Source: Neostapfia colusana
Lineage: Eukaryota > Streptophyta > Magnoliopsida > Poales > Poaceae
Length of the DNA stretch: 64,000 bases
Direction: 5' to 3'
Assembly (NCBI GenBank): GCA_030760725.1
Contig: JASWHV010000016.1
Location: forward strand, 19,645,084 to 19,709,083
Positions 45,137 to 56,708 of this stretch are shown here, piece by piece (positions within the stretch are counted from its first letter, which is position 1; every line of letters begins with the position of its first letter). The notes below the pieces were generated by a model, which saw only the letters and a program-made list of their open reading frames with translations, searched no databases and was not told where the DNA came from. A program made the translations under genes and the position numbers.

Positions 45137-45745
45137 GAGCTCCGATGCCAGCCCTCGCCCTCTCCTCATTTGCGAGCTCTGATACCAGACCTCACGCCCC
45201 ACATCAGGGCTGAGCTCCGATGCCAGGCCTCGCCCTCTCCTCAGAAGTGAGCTCTGATGCCGGACCTCACGCCCCAGCAGGGCTGAGCTCCGATGCCAGC
45301 CCTCGCCCTCTCCTCAGAGGCGAGCTCTGATGCCGGACCTCACGCCTAACAGAAGGGCTGAGCTTCGATGCCAGCCCTCACCCTCTCCTCAGAGGCGAGC
45401 TCTGATGCCGGACCTCACGCCCCACAGCAGGGCTGAGCTCCAATGCCAGCCCTCGCCCTCTCCTCAGAGGTGAGCTCTGATGCGGGACCTTACGCCCACC
45501 GCAGGCCTGAGCTCCGATGCCACACCTCGCCCTCTCCTTAGAGGCGAGCTCTGATGTCGGACCTCACTCCCCACAGCAGGGCTTAGCTCCAATGCCAGCC
45601 CCCGCCCTCTCCTCTCCTTAGAGGCGAGCCCTGATGCCGGACCTCATGTCCCACAGCAGGGCTGAGCTCCGATGCTGGCCCTCGCTCTCTTCTCAGAGGC
45701 GAGCCCCGATGCCGGACCTCATGCGCCTGTCAGGCCTGAGCTCCG
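45136..45745 (+). repeat. Tandem array of a 75-base unit (about eight to nine copies)
   Basis: TGAGCTCCGATGCC or a close variant recurs at 45136, 45211, 45284, 45359, 45434, 45508, 45583, 45663 and 45737, mostly 73-75 apart. Each unit has two subunits of about 37 bases with inverted repeats (CCCTCTCCTCAGAGGCGAG; GCCCCACAGCAGGGC). It follows the 150-base array directly and lacks the CACGTG core. Confidence 0.85.
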
Positions 45746-46195
45746 ATGTGGGACCTCACCCCCTCAGCAGGGGTGACCTCCAAAGCCGGCCATCACCCCC
45801 TCCGCAGGGGTGAATGCCGAAGCCGGACTTCTCCCTCTCCTGAGAGTCGAGCTCCGATGCCAGATCTCATCCCCTCCGCAGGGCTGAGCCTCAGAGAGGG
45901 CAAGACCCTACAAGCACAGGGAGCCTTCAAGACGAGAAAGTGCGTGGGGTAGACAAGCAGAAGGCCCCATCCCAATCGTCATCTCCCCCGAGATGGGCCC
46001 GGGGGCCACTGTCCGTACCCTCAATACCGGGTACCCCCGCGCACAGGAGAAAACCACCCAAGGACCTCGCCCCCTCCGTAGGGGTGCGGTCCGAAGGCGC
46101 CACGTATCCAGTAGGGCCGGAGCTCCCCTCTCCTCAGAGGATAGCTCCGGGCCTGCCATGTGGCCAGGAGAGCAGGACCTCGCCCCCTCCGCAGG
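45746..46195 (+). repeat. Degenerate array end, probable polypurine tract and 3' LTR start of T
   Basis: Array-like subunits continue to about 45900. GATGGGCCCGGGGGCCACTG at 45993 resembles a Tat polypurine tract; the LTR would then start TGTCCGTACCC at 46010. Inside this LTR start the same CGCCACGTATCC unit appears again near 46100. Homology ends at about 46195, where B2 gag begins. Confidence 0.5.
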
Positions 46196-49100
46196 TGGCA
46201 AGCGGAGAAGAGAAAGATGAGTGAGATAAAACAGGCCAGCACAAGTTATGTGCCTCAGAAGTACCGTTTGGTGTATCAAACGCCATCCGTTGAAAGATGG
46301 GGGCCACCTGTACGATCAACTCCTCAGAGATTGATTGCTGGTCAAGTTCTACAACTTGCACCACCTCCACAGCCGCAGCATCAGACGGTGGTTTGTGCTC
46401 CATCGCTGCAGCCATATGTACCTAGCAGTCCACCGCAAGTCAACGAAGAACTGGAGAGGCATCCGTGCCTTACTTGTGGGCGTAAGGGCCATTATGCTAG
46501 GCAATGTCCAGAGAGAACTCGAGGCTACGGGTCTATTATTTACAGCAATACGACCCGTACCTCAACCTGCAGATAGGAGGGCAGATAAGGGGCAACATTC
46601 ACTATACTGTGATTGATGATGTTCCGGAAGGAGAAGCCGCTTTAGCAGGGATGTTTTCTCTGAATCAGCTACCGGTTTTAGTTCTCTTTGATTCCGGTGC
46701 CACACATAACGTCATTAGCCAATCTTTTGTGGCTCAACATCAGCTCCGAACCGTTTATACAAAGAGGGAATACCTCATATCTTCGCCCGGGGGCAGCAGT
46801 ATAGCAAGCGAGGTTGTATCCCGAGCACCTCTTTGTTTGGGGGTAAAATATACCCTACGACCCTCATTATTCTTGAAGGTCTGAAGATCGACATCATTTT
46901 GGAGATGTCGTGGTTGAATTACCACAGAGCGGTTCTTAACATAAGCTCCAGGACCGTTGACCTCAACTCCCCACAGCACGGTCTTCATATACTAATTCTG
47001 GGCGCCAGACGGCAACAGATTGCAACAGTGAACCACACGGAAGCTGTTAAGATAGAGGACATTCCGGTGGTACGTGAGTATCCGGATGTGTTCCCCGAAG
47101 ATTTACCGGGCATGCCGCCCGAACGAGACGTTGAGTTCAAGATTGAACTTATACCGGGAACCACACCGATGTCACGAAGGCTGTACAAGATGGCACCCAA
47201 TGAACTGGCAGAATTGAAGACACAGCTGAATGACCTAATGAGCAAGGGCTTTATACGACCAAGTTCGTCACCTTGGGGTTGTTCAGCATTGTTTGTCAAG
47301 AAGAAGGACGAAACACTACGGCTTTGTGTTGATTATCGTCCTTTGAACACCGTTACCATCTAGAACAAGTATCCACTACCTCGCATTGATATGCTCTTCG
47401 ATCAATTAGTGGGTGCGAAGGTATTTTCGAAGATGGATCTTCGGTGCGGATATCATCAGATTAAAATCCGGGCAGAAGATATTCCGAAGACGGCATTCTC
47501 AACGAGATACGGGCTGACCTCGCATTGTCTTCATCGATGATATCTTGGTGTACTCCAAGTCAGAGGAAGAACATGCTGAACATCTGCATATTGTGCTACA
47601 AAGATTGCGAGACCATCAGCTCTATGCAAAATTCAGCAAGTGTGAATTCTGGATTAATCAAGTACCTTTTCTCGGACACATTATTTCAGCGGAGGGCATC
47701 GCTGTAGATCCGAGTAAGATTATCCAAGTACAGAAATGGGAGTCACCAAAGTCTGTACACGAAATCCAAAGCTTCCTCGGTTTAGCGGGTTACTACCGGA
47801 GGTTTATTCCGAGTTTCTCCAAGACTGCTAAACCGATGACGGAATTATTAAAGAAGAATACCAGATTTGTGTGGGCTGCTGCGTGTGAACAAGCTTTCAA
47901 GACTTTAGTGAAGCATCTCACAACAGCCCCAGTTCTTGCTCAGCCGGATACAACGAAGCCATTTGACGTTTATTGCGATGCATCTGGCATCGGTCCTGGC
48001 TGCATGCTGATGCAAGAAAGACGTGTGGTCGCTTATGGATCTCGTCAACTCAGAACTCACGAGCAGCATTATCCAACTAATGATCTTGAGTTAGCTGCCA
48101 TGGTCCTTGCTTTGAAGATGTGGAGGCATTACTTGCTCGGAAATCTTGTACACCTCTACACCGACCACAAGAGCTTGAAGTACATCTTCACTCAGAAAGA
48201 ATTGAACATGAGGCAACGAAGATGGCTAGAGCTCATTAAAGACTATGAACTAGAGATTCATTATCATCCAGGAAAGGCGAATGTGGTCGCTGATGCGCTC
48301 AGTCGTAAGGCGCATATTCATCACCTGACTATTGCCGAAATGGATGATGAAGAACCAAGCCTCCGTGTCATCCCGTATGGAGCTCTCTATAATCTCGCTC
48401 TCATTCCTACCATCCGAGAGGAGATCATTGAAGCTCAAAGGAAAGACAAGGGTATGTCTCACATACGGCGAAGGATAGACAACGGAGAAATGAAGTGCTT
48501 CCGGAAGGATGATGAGGGTACTTTGTGGTTTAACGACCGGATTGTAGTACCCCGGGATATGGGACTACGGAAGAAAATTTTGGATGAAGCTCATTTGTCC
48601 AAGTTTTCCATTCATCCGGGCAGTAATAAAATGTACCAAGATCTCTAGAAGAAGTTTTGGTGGACACGTATGAAACGTGAAGTTGCAAAGTACGTTTCAG
48701 AGTGTGATACGTGTCGAAGAGTCAAGGCCGACCATAAGAAGAAGTCAGGCCTGTTGCAGCCATTGCATGTACCGGCATGGAAGTGGGAAGATTTGAGTAT
48801 GGACTTCATCGTCGGGTTGCCAATGACCTCCCACAACCATGATTCGATTTGGGTAATCGTGGACCGGTTAACCAAATCAGCACACTTCATCCCGGTGCAT
48901 ACTAGGTATAACGCAAGGCAGTATGCAGAGCTGTACATAGCACGGATCGTGTGCTTACATGGAGTTCCCCGTACCATTGTGTCAGATAGAGGATCGCTGT
49001 TCGTAGCCCGTTTCTGGGAGCAGCTACACGCATCCTTGGGGACAAAGTTGATTAGAAGCTCTGCGTATCACCCTCAAACCGATGGGCAAACTGAGAGGGT

Positions 49101-49839
49101 GAATCAAATACTAGAGGATATGCTGAGAGCGTGTGCCATTCACCACGGTAAGAGCTGGGATGATCACTTACCGCTGGCGGAGTTCTCGTACAACAACGGA
49201 TATCAGACGAGCATCAAAATGGCACCATATGAAGCTCTATACGGCCGGAAGTGCCGTACACCATTGAACTGGTGCGAATCCGGTGAACGAGTAACATTCG
49301 GGGTTGATCTTGTCAATGAAGCCGAAGAGAGAGTTCGGATAATACAAGAGAACCTCAAAGTTGCCCAATCTCGTCAAAAGAGCTACGCGGACCAGACATG
49401 TCGACCGCTGCATTTCGAAGTCGGAGAGCACGTGTATCTTCGTGTGTCTCCGATGAAAGGGATTCATCGGTTCGGTGTCAAGGGGAAACTTGCTCCCCGA
49501 TTCATCGGTCCGTTTACTATCACGGAGAAGTGCGGAACTGTAGCCTACCAGCTGGAACTACTGGCAAGCCTTTCCGGTATTCACGACATATTTCACGTGT
49601 CCCAGCTGCGGAAATGTCTCAAGTTTATCGCTGCCATCCGCACCAAAGACATCGACGAGTTGAAGCCGGATCTCACCTACGTCGAACAACCTATTCAGAT
49701 TATCGATGAAAAGACCCGGATCACCCGGAACCGGACTTTGAAATTTTACAAAGTCCTGTGGAGTAATCATACCCCGGAAGAGGCAACGTGGGAAACCGAA
49801 GATTACATCCACAAGAATTATCCAGAACTTTTGTCATAA
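46196..49839 (+). pseudogene. gag-pol: gag end and pol of B2
   Basis: Order: zinc knuckle (CLTCGRKGHYARQC) near 46470; protease (LFDSGATHNVIS) near 46685; RT start to 47363; RNase H (YCDASGIGPGC) near 47970; integrase with CDTC near 48705, D-D-E in DFIVG, SDRG and QTER; chromodomain ending YPELLS at 49836. Lesions: frameshifts near 46580 and 46840; TAG at 47362-47364; a deletion of roughly 120 bases near 47515 that joins RYGL to VFIDD and removes conserved RT sequence; TAG at 48646-48648. The stretch 48670-49839 is open for 389 codons. Confidence 0.9.
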
Positions 49840-49910
49840 ACCTTGTAATTACCTCCCACCTCGTTCTTCTTTTGAATCTCGGGATGAGATTCCTTTTAAG
49901 GGGGGAGGAA
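49840..49910 (+). other. B2 3' untranslated end with polypurine tract
   Basis: A short spacer with GGGATGAGATTCC, then TTTTAAGGGGGGAGGAA ending at 49910, directly before the LTR start TGTAAAGGTCCC. Confidence 0.85.
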
Positions 49911-52545
49911 TGTAAAGGTCCCAAAAATGTGAATACAAAGAAACATTTGTTTGCAAAGTTTTGTTTCTTATGAGTGAAATTTGGGACATGTTAAAAGTTT
50001 TTCCACATGTGATAACACATATGAGGGTTTTCCTTCACACAAGTCAAATGTTTAATTGAGAACTTGGAACCCTAGTGGGGTCTCAAACAAGGATGGGAAG
50101 TTTCCATATGTGTGAGAAAACAAAAATCAGATTTGGAACAATTTGTTCAAGCTAAAATTCAAATGAGGACAACACAATGGAATTCAAAACTGTTGTGCTG
50201 AAAATCTCATTTGCAGCAGCCAAAATTTAAATCAGATTTCATATTTGAATTCCTTGGGTCCAAATTAGGGGTTGTGCAAAGTTTCATGATTTATGGAAAT
50301 GAATTGCAACCCATTTTTCCAAAATGGACTTAAAATGACAAAGAATTCAAATGCGTATTTGAATTTGGATGAAACTTGCCCAATTATCCAAATCCATAGC
50401 AGATTTAAACTTCCATAATTGAATTCCATCAATATTCAAATTGGGGAGATATTTTAGAGGGGATAAGGAGGACTGACATGTGGGACCCACATGTCATTGG
50501 GAGCACTGAAATTGCAAAAGATCTTCAGTGTACAGTCTTCATTTGATTTACTCCCACGTGAAGCAACGGCCGAAGCCTCCTCCCCTCTGCTCGACACCGA
50601 GGGCCAGCCGGCGGCCAGCTCCTGCTGGGTTTTATCGCGCTGGAGGGCTGCACCGGACGTCTATACCCTCTCCCGACCTCCCGTTCGCCTTATCACCGAG
50701 GACCGGGCGTTGTTTTCCTTCTCCTCACGCGAGAGACAGGACAGAGCGGGCGACGCTCGAGCAATCCGGTCGCCCACCGCCCAGCTCGCGTGCAACCCCG
50801 AGCTGATCGGCAAAACCACACAACAGAACCCTCCACGACCTCCTCGCGCCATCACCGAAGGAGTTCGTGCTCTCCACACCTAGTTCACCCAGTTTCCACG
50901 GCGGCCGCCACACAACGGTGACACCCTGTTCCCATGGACAGCCTCCTCCAAAGCTTGTCACTACCAAGCAAGGCCATTCTGGGTCGCGCAGGAGCTCCGT
51001 GCAGCTTCCACCCGACGCACAGAGCCTGCCTCGGCCTCTCGACGGCGAATTTTGAAGATCCTCTCCGGCCGGTGAAAACCAACCTTCCGGTATGATTCTG
51101 TAAAATTCCCGATCAATTGATGTTTAGACACCACGAGACTTCGCACACACCGGCTAGACATGTAGGCGCACCAGTTCTCTTTTGAAACCTCGCATGGAAC
51201 ACCCTGTGCACGGTGCAATTTCAAGCTTTCCGAAGGCGGCTATGGCGGGAGGATGCGGGTGCACGGTGAACCCTAAGTTATAGCCATCCCCGAGCCATTT
51301 CATTTCCACGTCGATGATCCCTAGCATCCTCTGGTGCTCTAGAGCTTGGAAACCAAAGCCTAGAAGGCTTAGGGCATCGGGGCGACGTCGCCGGACTTAG
51401 TCCGAACCGTTGCACCGTTGCGGGCTAGTTTGGGGGCCCTGCCAGCTCAAGAAAACCCCATCAGCGTGTTCCTCGCGTTGAATTAGGGGCTGGCGGCGAG
51501 TTTCATCGACAGAGGTGGCCGGACGACTCATTCCGGAGCTTCTCCGGCGAGCCCAGCGGCGGGGTCGCGCGGGAGCGGGAGGTTGAAGACGACCTCGCCG
51601 GTCCCGCCTGTCAGCGGCTCAGGGGAGCGGGCTGGATATTCTGTGGCGCGGGATCATTTGCAACAGCGCGGGAAATGACCCTGTGACCCCGTGTGGCACT
51701 CCCTCAGCAACTGACACGTGCCCCTTGGTCCCACCATCAGGTTTAAACATTTCCCGAATTTATTCAAATTCCAGATTTTTCCCCAAATTTTAGAAGGGCA
51801 TAACTTTTGCTAGGAACCTCCAAATTTAGTGATTCAAATTGGGTTAGATTCAGATTGACAAACTCTATCCAAATATGCAACCAATTTGTATGAAATTCTA
51901 TATTTAATTCTGGAAAATTCTTTAAAGCTTTTCGGAAAAAGAATTTTAGAGAGAGTTTGGTTTAGCCAAAAATCCTCAAATTTTGCCAGAATATTCTTTA
52001 GGGTGTTATTAGACTCCTGTAAAAGTTTCAGCTCATTTGGAGTTGAATTGATCAGGGTAATTCAGATTGTAAGTTCCTGTACTCAAATGAATACAGAAAC
52101 AATTTCAGAGAATTTCCAAAACTTGTAAATTCAGTTCTGAGAAATTCTTAGCTCCAAAAAAAATCCTAGGAAAATTCATGTAGACTCTATGAACTATAAT
52201 TGAAATTGTGGTTCACTGAGTTTGACATGAACATGAGTGTTACCTCAGAATTAATTCATCTTTGACTAAACACTTAAAGAATTATTCTGAATAAACCACT
52301 TCACGAAAAGTGCTAAATTTTGGTCCAGAGGGTTTTCTTGTGACCAGGAACTCACATGAAAATTCCCAGCTCCATTAGAGCTCTGGATCACCACTGTCAT
52401 AGGTAACCTCTTAAGGTGATCAACACTTAAGTGGGAAAAGCACTTAACAATTGATCTTAGTGTTTAAGCCCAACCCAAACCACTAGCACCAGTGTCATTT
52501 TAAATTCTTAAACAGAGTTCCAGTTTTAAAACTGTCATTAGATCT
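49911..52545 (+). repeat. 3' LTR of B2, first 2635 bases
   Basis: Starts TGTAAAGGTCCC. It has an AT-rich start, a GC-rich part at about 50560-51720, and AT-rich sub-repeats at 51780-52540. The segment CCAGCTCAAGAAAACCCC at 51442-51459 resembles the end of the first coding exon proposed in the C LTR (near 35075). The rest of the LTR would lie beyond the C2/B3 insertions, outside the window. Confidence 0.85.
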
Positions 52546-53415
52546 TGTCACACCCGGTTTTTCCGAAGAAACAACCAAGTGAATATCACATGTATGCCAG
52601 GATCATTTTCTCATACATGTGATGACAAATAGTGAAGCATCATTTATTACAAGCCAGGTGTCGAATATAAGTAAGTCTTACATAGTAAATGTCTCGATGG
52701 ACAATAATAAGTTCATCACAAGTAAATAAACTAGCAGCGGAATATTATTCTTTAAGGCTCCATCACAGGCGTTGCCCGGGGTCTCCATGAACCTAAAATC
52801 CTTCCTCGGGTCCAAAATCTTGGTCATTATACACCACCTCATTATCTTGACCTGAGCAGCAATATAAACCAACAAATATGCAAGGTTGAGTACCAAGGGT
52901 ACTCAGCAAGTGTGGGAAAATTATATCATGCATGGCTAGAACAAGGAGAGGTTGAACTCATGGTTAAAGCACTACGCAATTAATACCTATCACCTTAGCT
53001 TATTAAGCACCTACATTACTACACAGGTGAAATGGTCCCAATCTCCCATCCCATCATCATAATCCAATAACCATAATCATCATTTCCAAATGTTAAGCTT
53101 CCCGCTTAACTTCCAAAACCATCAATCCTCTAATCATGAATAAGTCCAGGCCGCTCTTAACCGTGAGCACGGCTGTCAAGACAGTTTTGACTCTGCAGAG
53201 TTTGTACCACTGTACCCACAAGTAGTGATTTCATCCCCCGTTGCCGGGTGGACTAAAAGAACCTCCATTATGCCAGTGGCTACGATTCACATTCACACTT
53301 CCCAGGTGTGCGGCCAAGAGATCACTACGAAGCCTTTACAAAGGGATTCCCGACGAGCGTGGGCCCACTGAGGTTTCACCCCTAACAGCATACAAGAGGC
53401 TCCAACCCCGCTGCA
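52546..53415 (-). mobile_element. C2: family C LTR inserted in the B2 LTR, interrupted by B3
   Basis: Starts TGTCACACCC (minus-strand LTR end) at 52546 and matches the last 870 or so bases of the C1 LTR in reverse. It stops at CCGCTGCA, where B3 begins; in the C1 LTR this reads GCTGCAGTGG. It holds AATAAA/TTCCGCTG, a perfect hairpin at 52887-52905 and the last exon of the LTR small ORF. Its own target duplication would be GATCT if the other end matches, outside the window. Confidence 0.88.
52793..52851 (-). CDS. Last exon of the LTR small ORF in C2
   Basis: 59 bases on the minus strand after acceptor TGCTCAG, ending TAG. Aligned codon by codon with 37539-37597 it has four differences (gac/gat, gaa/gag, ggt/gga, ttc/ttt), all silent. 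That is what selection on a protein would leave, though four changes are a small sample. Confidence 0.5.
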
Positions 53416-53646
53416 TGACACGACCCCACTGGTCCTGTCGAGCCAGGATCACGCTGAGGGGTGCTGCGTTGCACAGCACCGTATAACACACGTCAAAGGT
53501 ACACAGCGGAAGCGGAAGCTTTATTACATAAACAAGTTTATTAACATGTTTACATCAAAATAAGTTTAGTCCACACTCGCGGGCGTAGACTAAGCATCAA
53601 GTGCACGTTCAGCCCTCGAACGTGTCCTTGCTAGCACACACGCACA

Positions 53647-54909
53647 CTAACTCTGCGGCGTGCACGACTCCCACTCGACGGGGTTCCCCTCCTGGGGTTC
53701 CGTCTCCTCTTCGGGAGTCCCTTCCTCATAGAACCCTGCAAAAGCTTCAAACACAAGCAGTGAGCACGAAGGCTCAGCAAGTCTGACCCGTCTCACCTAA
53801 ACATGGAACTTCTACATGAGGGTGATGGGTTGCATGAGGTAAAAATCATTTGCAAGGACTCGCCTAATTAGTAGAACCTTACTTTCAAGTTTTAGCAGCA
53901 GGTTGTGGAGAACTTTATGCTAAGGCACATGAGAGAGCCGCAATCAAACAAGAAACGCATTTCTCTCATGTACTTTGCCCAAAGTTGAAAAGAACTTTAG
54001 TTAGCACTAAGCTACAGCATATCATTAACAATCAATGTCCAGCTTTCAATCAGCAACATTTTAACATGTAACTAGCCTATTCTTTCTACGTCACGGTACA
54101 GTGAACAAGTGGTACTCACTGACCGCGAGGGACGGCGATTATAATCGATTTACACCTGCAGGGTTACCCGAACAACCCGTCACGTACGCCCGTACTCGAT
54201 GTTGCCTACAAAAACCATCACGGACGCCGTACGCGACTACCTTTCACCCGTTAGCCAAATATTGAACCGGTCCCATCGTCCCGAGCAAGAGGTCCCTGCA
54301 CGCGCATCTCCGTGCCGCCAGCTGATTTACACCTCGAGCTCTCAACCTACCCTCTGAACGACGGGCAATGCCTCAACACCCAGCTACCCGAGTTACATCA
54401 GTTTCCCGGTTCCCATATAGCCGGTAGGTCTTCGGTACTGTTCTAGCTTGTTCAACAGGCCCGCACACGGCTCGGTCCTCAATCGACACAAGCGGAGCTA
54501 CAGCACACAGGCCCCAAAGTCCTGCCGCTCTTACTCTCCGCTTGGTCTCATTTTCTTGCCATGTGTTTCATGTGCTATCTCTACCCGAGCAATGTGCCTC
54601 TAGCCTATTCTCGCGAGTAGTTCCAACTACTCGACTTGTACCGAATCCTACTCTATTCTAGCGATGCAGTGGCTAACGAGGTTTTCAATCCTAAACCCAA
54701 CCCATGGTTTTCTTGGCTGTGCAGTTGGGTTTCCAATCAAGACTCTAATGCAACGAACAAAGGGAAACAAGTATGTGCTCAAAACAATAAAAATTTGTAA
54801 AAAAAAGTTAATGCAAACCGGGGCTTGCCTTGCTGCTCTTGGTCGTAGGCTAGCTGTTCCTCCGGAGTAACGAAGTCTAGGACTTCGGGTTCCTCCTCGA
54901 CCCTAGCGA
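53647..54909 (-). CDS. Candidate last two exons of the LTR small ORF in B3
   Basis: Minus strand: the middle exon is 54909-54829 (81 bases) after acceptor TCATGTAG. The GC donor CAAG|GCAAGC starts the intron at 54828, acceptor TTTTGCAG ends it at 53736, and the last exon is 53735-53647 with stop TAG. Both junctions are phase 1. The product is acidic, with VEEEPEVLDF, then FYEEG, ending ESCTPQS, and is similar to B1. The first exon was not found: the ATG-bearing exon candidate near 56145 ends in phase 0, which does not fit. Confidence 0.45.
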
Positions 54910-56700
54910 CTACATGATAAGAACAATGTATGTATTAATTTAGAGGCCTTTGTATTAACTTTGAAGTTGTGAAGCCTATAACCCTTACTAGACAGACCTA
55001 ATGACTGTGAAACTTTTACTGTGGCTTGGTTACAACCTAAACAAAGACTTGGTCAAGTTTTAGTTGCAGCAAAGCTCATTTGAGCCCTCCACAAATAATT
55101 ATGTCCTTGACCTTAATTGGAACCCTTAGGGTGTTCTAGGGATTTTCATGAGACAAACTATGACTTTCTGAAAACTAGATTTTCAGAGGGTCCTAATGGA
55201 GTTGGTCTCACTTAATTTGGAAGTCTCTAACTAAAGATATGAGCTAAACAATTTCAGAGAAAATCCTGAAAATGTTTCTGAACATTTTCTATTTTCTCTG
55301 GAACAGTTTTACTAATCACACCATTAGGTGGACTAAATGAGCTCAAATGGATCTGAAATTTTTATGGTAGTTCAAGGATATTTTGGTGAACATCTCAGCA
55401 AAATTTCAGGATTTTCCTCCAAAGGATTCTCCAGTTAAAATTCCTAACAGTTTAAACTTTGAGGAATTAATTCTGGAGAATTAAGGAATTTCATGAAGTG
55501 ACACTTGATTTTCTGGAAAGTACTCAGAGAGCTGAATCCAGCAAAATTTGGTTCACTCAATTTGGAGCTTTCTAGCCAAAGTTATAAGGATTTGAAGTTT
55601 GAAGGAAATCTGAAAATCGGGGAAAAGTTTAAACTCGCGCGTGGGCCCAGGGGACACGCGTCGCACGCCGAAGCGATAGCACACCGCGGCCCACAAGGCT
55701 TTTGCGCGCCAGCACACCCGATCCCGGCCGCAGCCGGATCCCGATTCAAAATATCGGCCGCTGACAGCTGGGGTCCACCCCCTTCTTCAACCTCGCGACA
55801 CCCGCGCCCCGCCGCCGAGGGACCTCGCCGGAGAGCTCGTCGCTGGCTGCTGTACCGCTCCCAACTTCTTGATTCTGGCCGCCCCTGCCTACTTTTACTT
55901 GGGGAACATGATCCGAGGGTCAGCTGCTCATGACAACGGCCGGAGCATGGTCGGCGACGAGCCGCCATATCGGAACGACTTCGGCCATGTCGGCTGATGC
56001 TCCTAGTGCCTCAGCTACTTGGGAAACCGGTCGGGGAGCATCAGTGGACCTCAGAGAAGGTCGACATGAACTCGGGGCAGCTCGGGGAAGGCCCGAAATA
56101 GGTCCTCACCGTGCGCCCGATACCCCCCGTTCGTTCCGCCATTAGTAGACCTTGAATTACGCCGGGCACAGAGGTTCTCCGGCCCAGAGTTGTGAAGGCA
56201 ACTTGTGCGTCACCGTGTCTAGTTCGTGTGGGAGTGGCCTGAGGCCCTCTAATCCTTTCTAGAGCACGAATTAAACAGAATCGTACCCGAAGGTCGTTCT
56301 GCACACAGAAAGGGGAAAAGTGGAAATTCGCCGCCGGTGAGCAACCACTCGAGCTGTGGCTCGGGGGTGAGCAGCACCGATCACTTGCGCGTCCAAGGGT
56401 GCCTTGGCTCGGGCGTAACAACGCCCAGGTTGGGCTGTCCACGAGAGCCCGAGGTGCGGCGGTTTCCAGTTCCGAGTTTGATCTTTCGGCACAGCCGATA
56501 TCACTCGGTTTCAATCGATTTCTATCAATGGGAAGGATGGAGGATGGTTGCTAGTACCTTGCTGGGACCTTGAAATGGAAAGAGGGAGCTGCGATCGGCT
56601 TGATCAAGCAGGAACTCGAGCGCTAGTGATGGCAGTGGGAAAAGCAGTCGCGCACGCCGGTAGCTCGGGGAAATGGTGACTGAAGCACGCCGGGGAGGGA

Positions 56701-56708
56701 ATAAATAG
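56701..56708 (-). promoter_or_regulatory. TATA-like box of B3 LTR
   Basis: The minus strand reads CTATTTATTCCC, about 755 bases into the LTR, followed by a GC-rich stretch like that after the TATA boxes of families A and C. Confidence 0.45.

Larger units (their letters stand above)
41326..46195 (+). mobile_element. Element T: remnant of a Tat-lineage Ty3/gypsy element
   Basis: Recognised by its gag (41442-42190), an extra RNase H of the type found next to integrase in Tat elements (about 42389), integrase fragments, a long non-coding 3' region with tandem repeats, and a probable 3' LTR start at 46010. The first 115 bases (TTTTTACGTGGTTCGGGCC and onward) look like an LTR-end or leader remnant. 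Protease and most of RT are missing. A2 inserted at its left end; its right end is cut by B2. Confidence 0.75.
46196..52545 (+). mobile_element. Element B2, 5'-truncated chromovirus
   Basis: Starts abruptly inside gag before the zinc knuckle and continues through pol, chromodomain, polypurine tract (49898-49910) and the first 2635 bases of the 3' LTR. There the LTR is interrupted by C2. The 5' LTR, primer site and gag start are absent. Coding sequence is closely related to B3 but pseudogenised. Confidence 0.87.

Noticed and set aside
44611..45138. 175-codon frame across the tandem array
   Set aside because: It is a by-product of repeats with length divisible by three; the peptide only reflects the repeat unit and overlaps the array in other frames equally.
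44163..45745. Regular repeats resembling a CRISPR array
   Set aside because: Units are 150 and 75 bases of diverged repeat with no unique spacers, and the context is a plant retroelement.
56100..56160. ATG-containing first exon for the B3 LTR gene
   Set aside because: The candidate (ATG near 56144, then a GTGAGG donor) ends in phase 0, while the middle exon needs phase 1.
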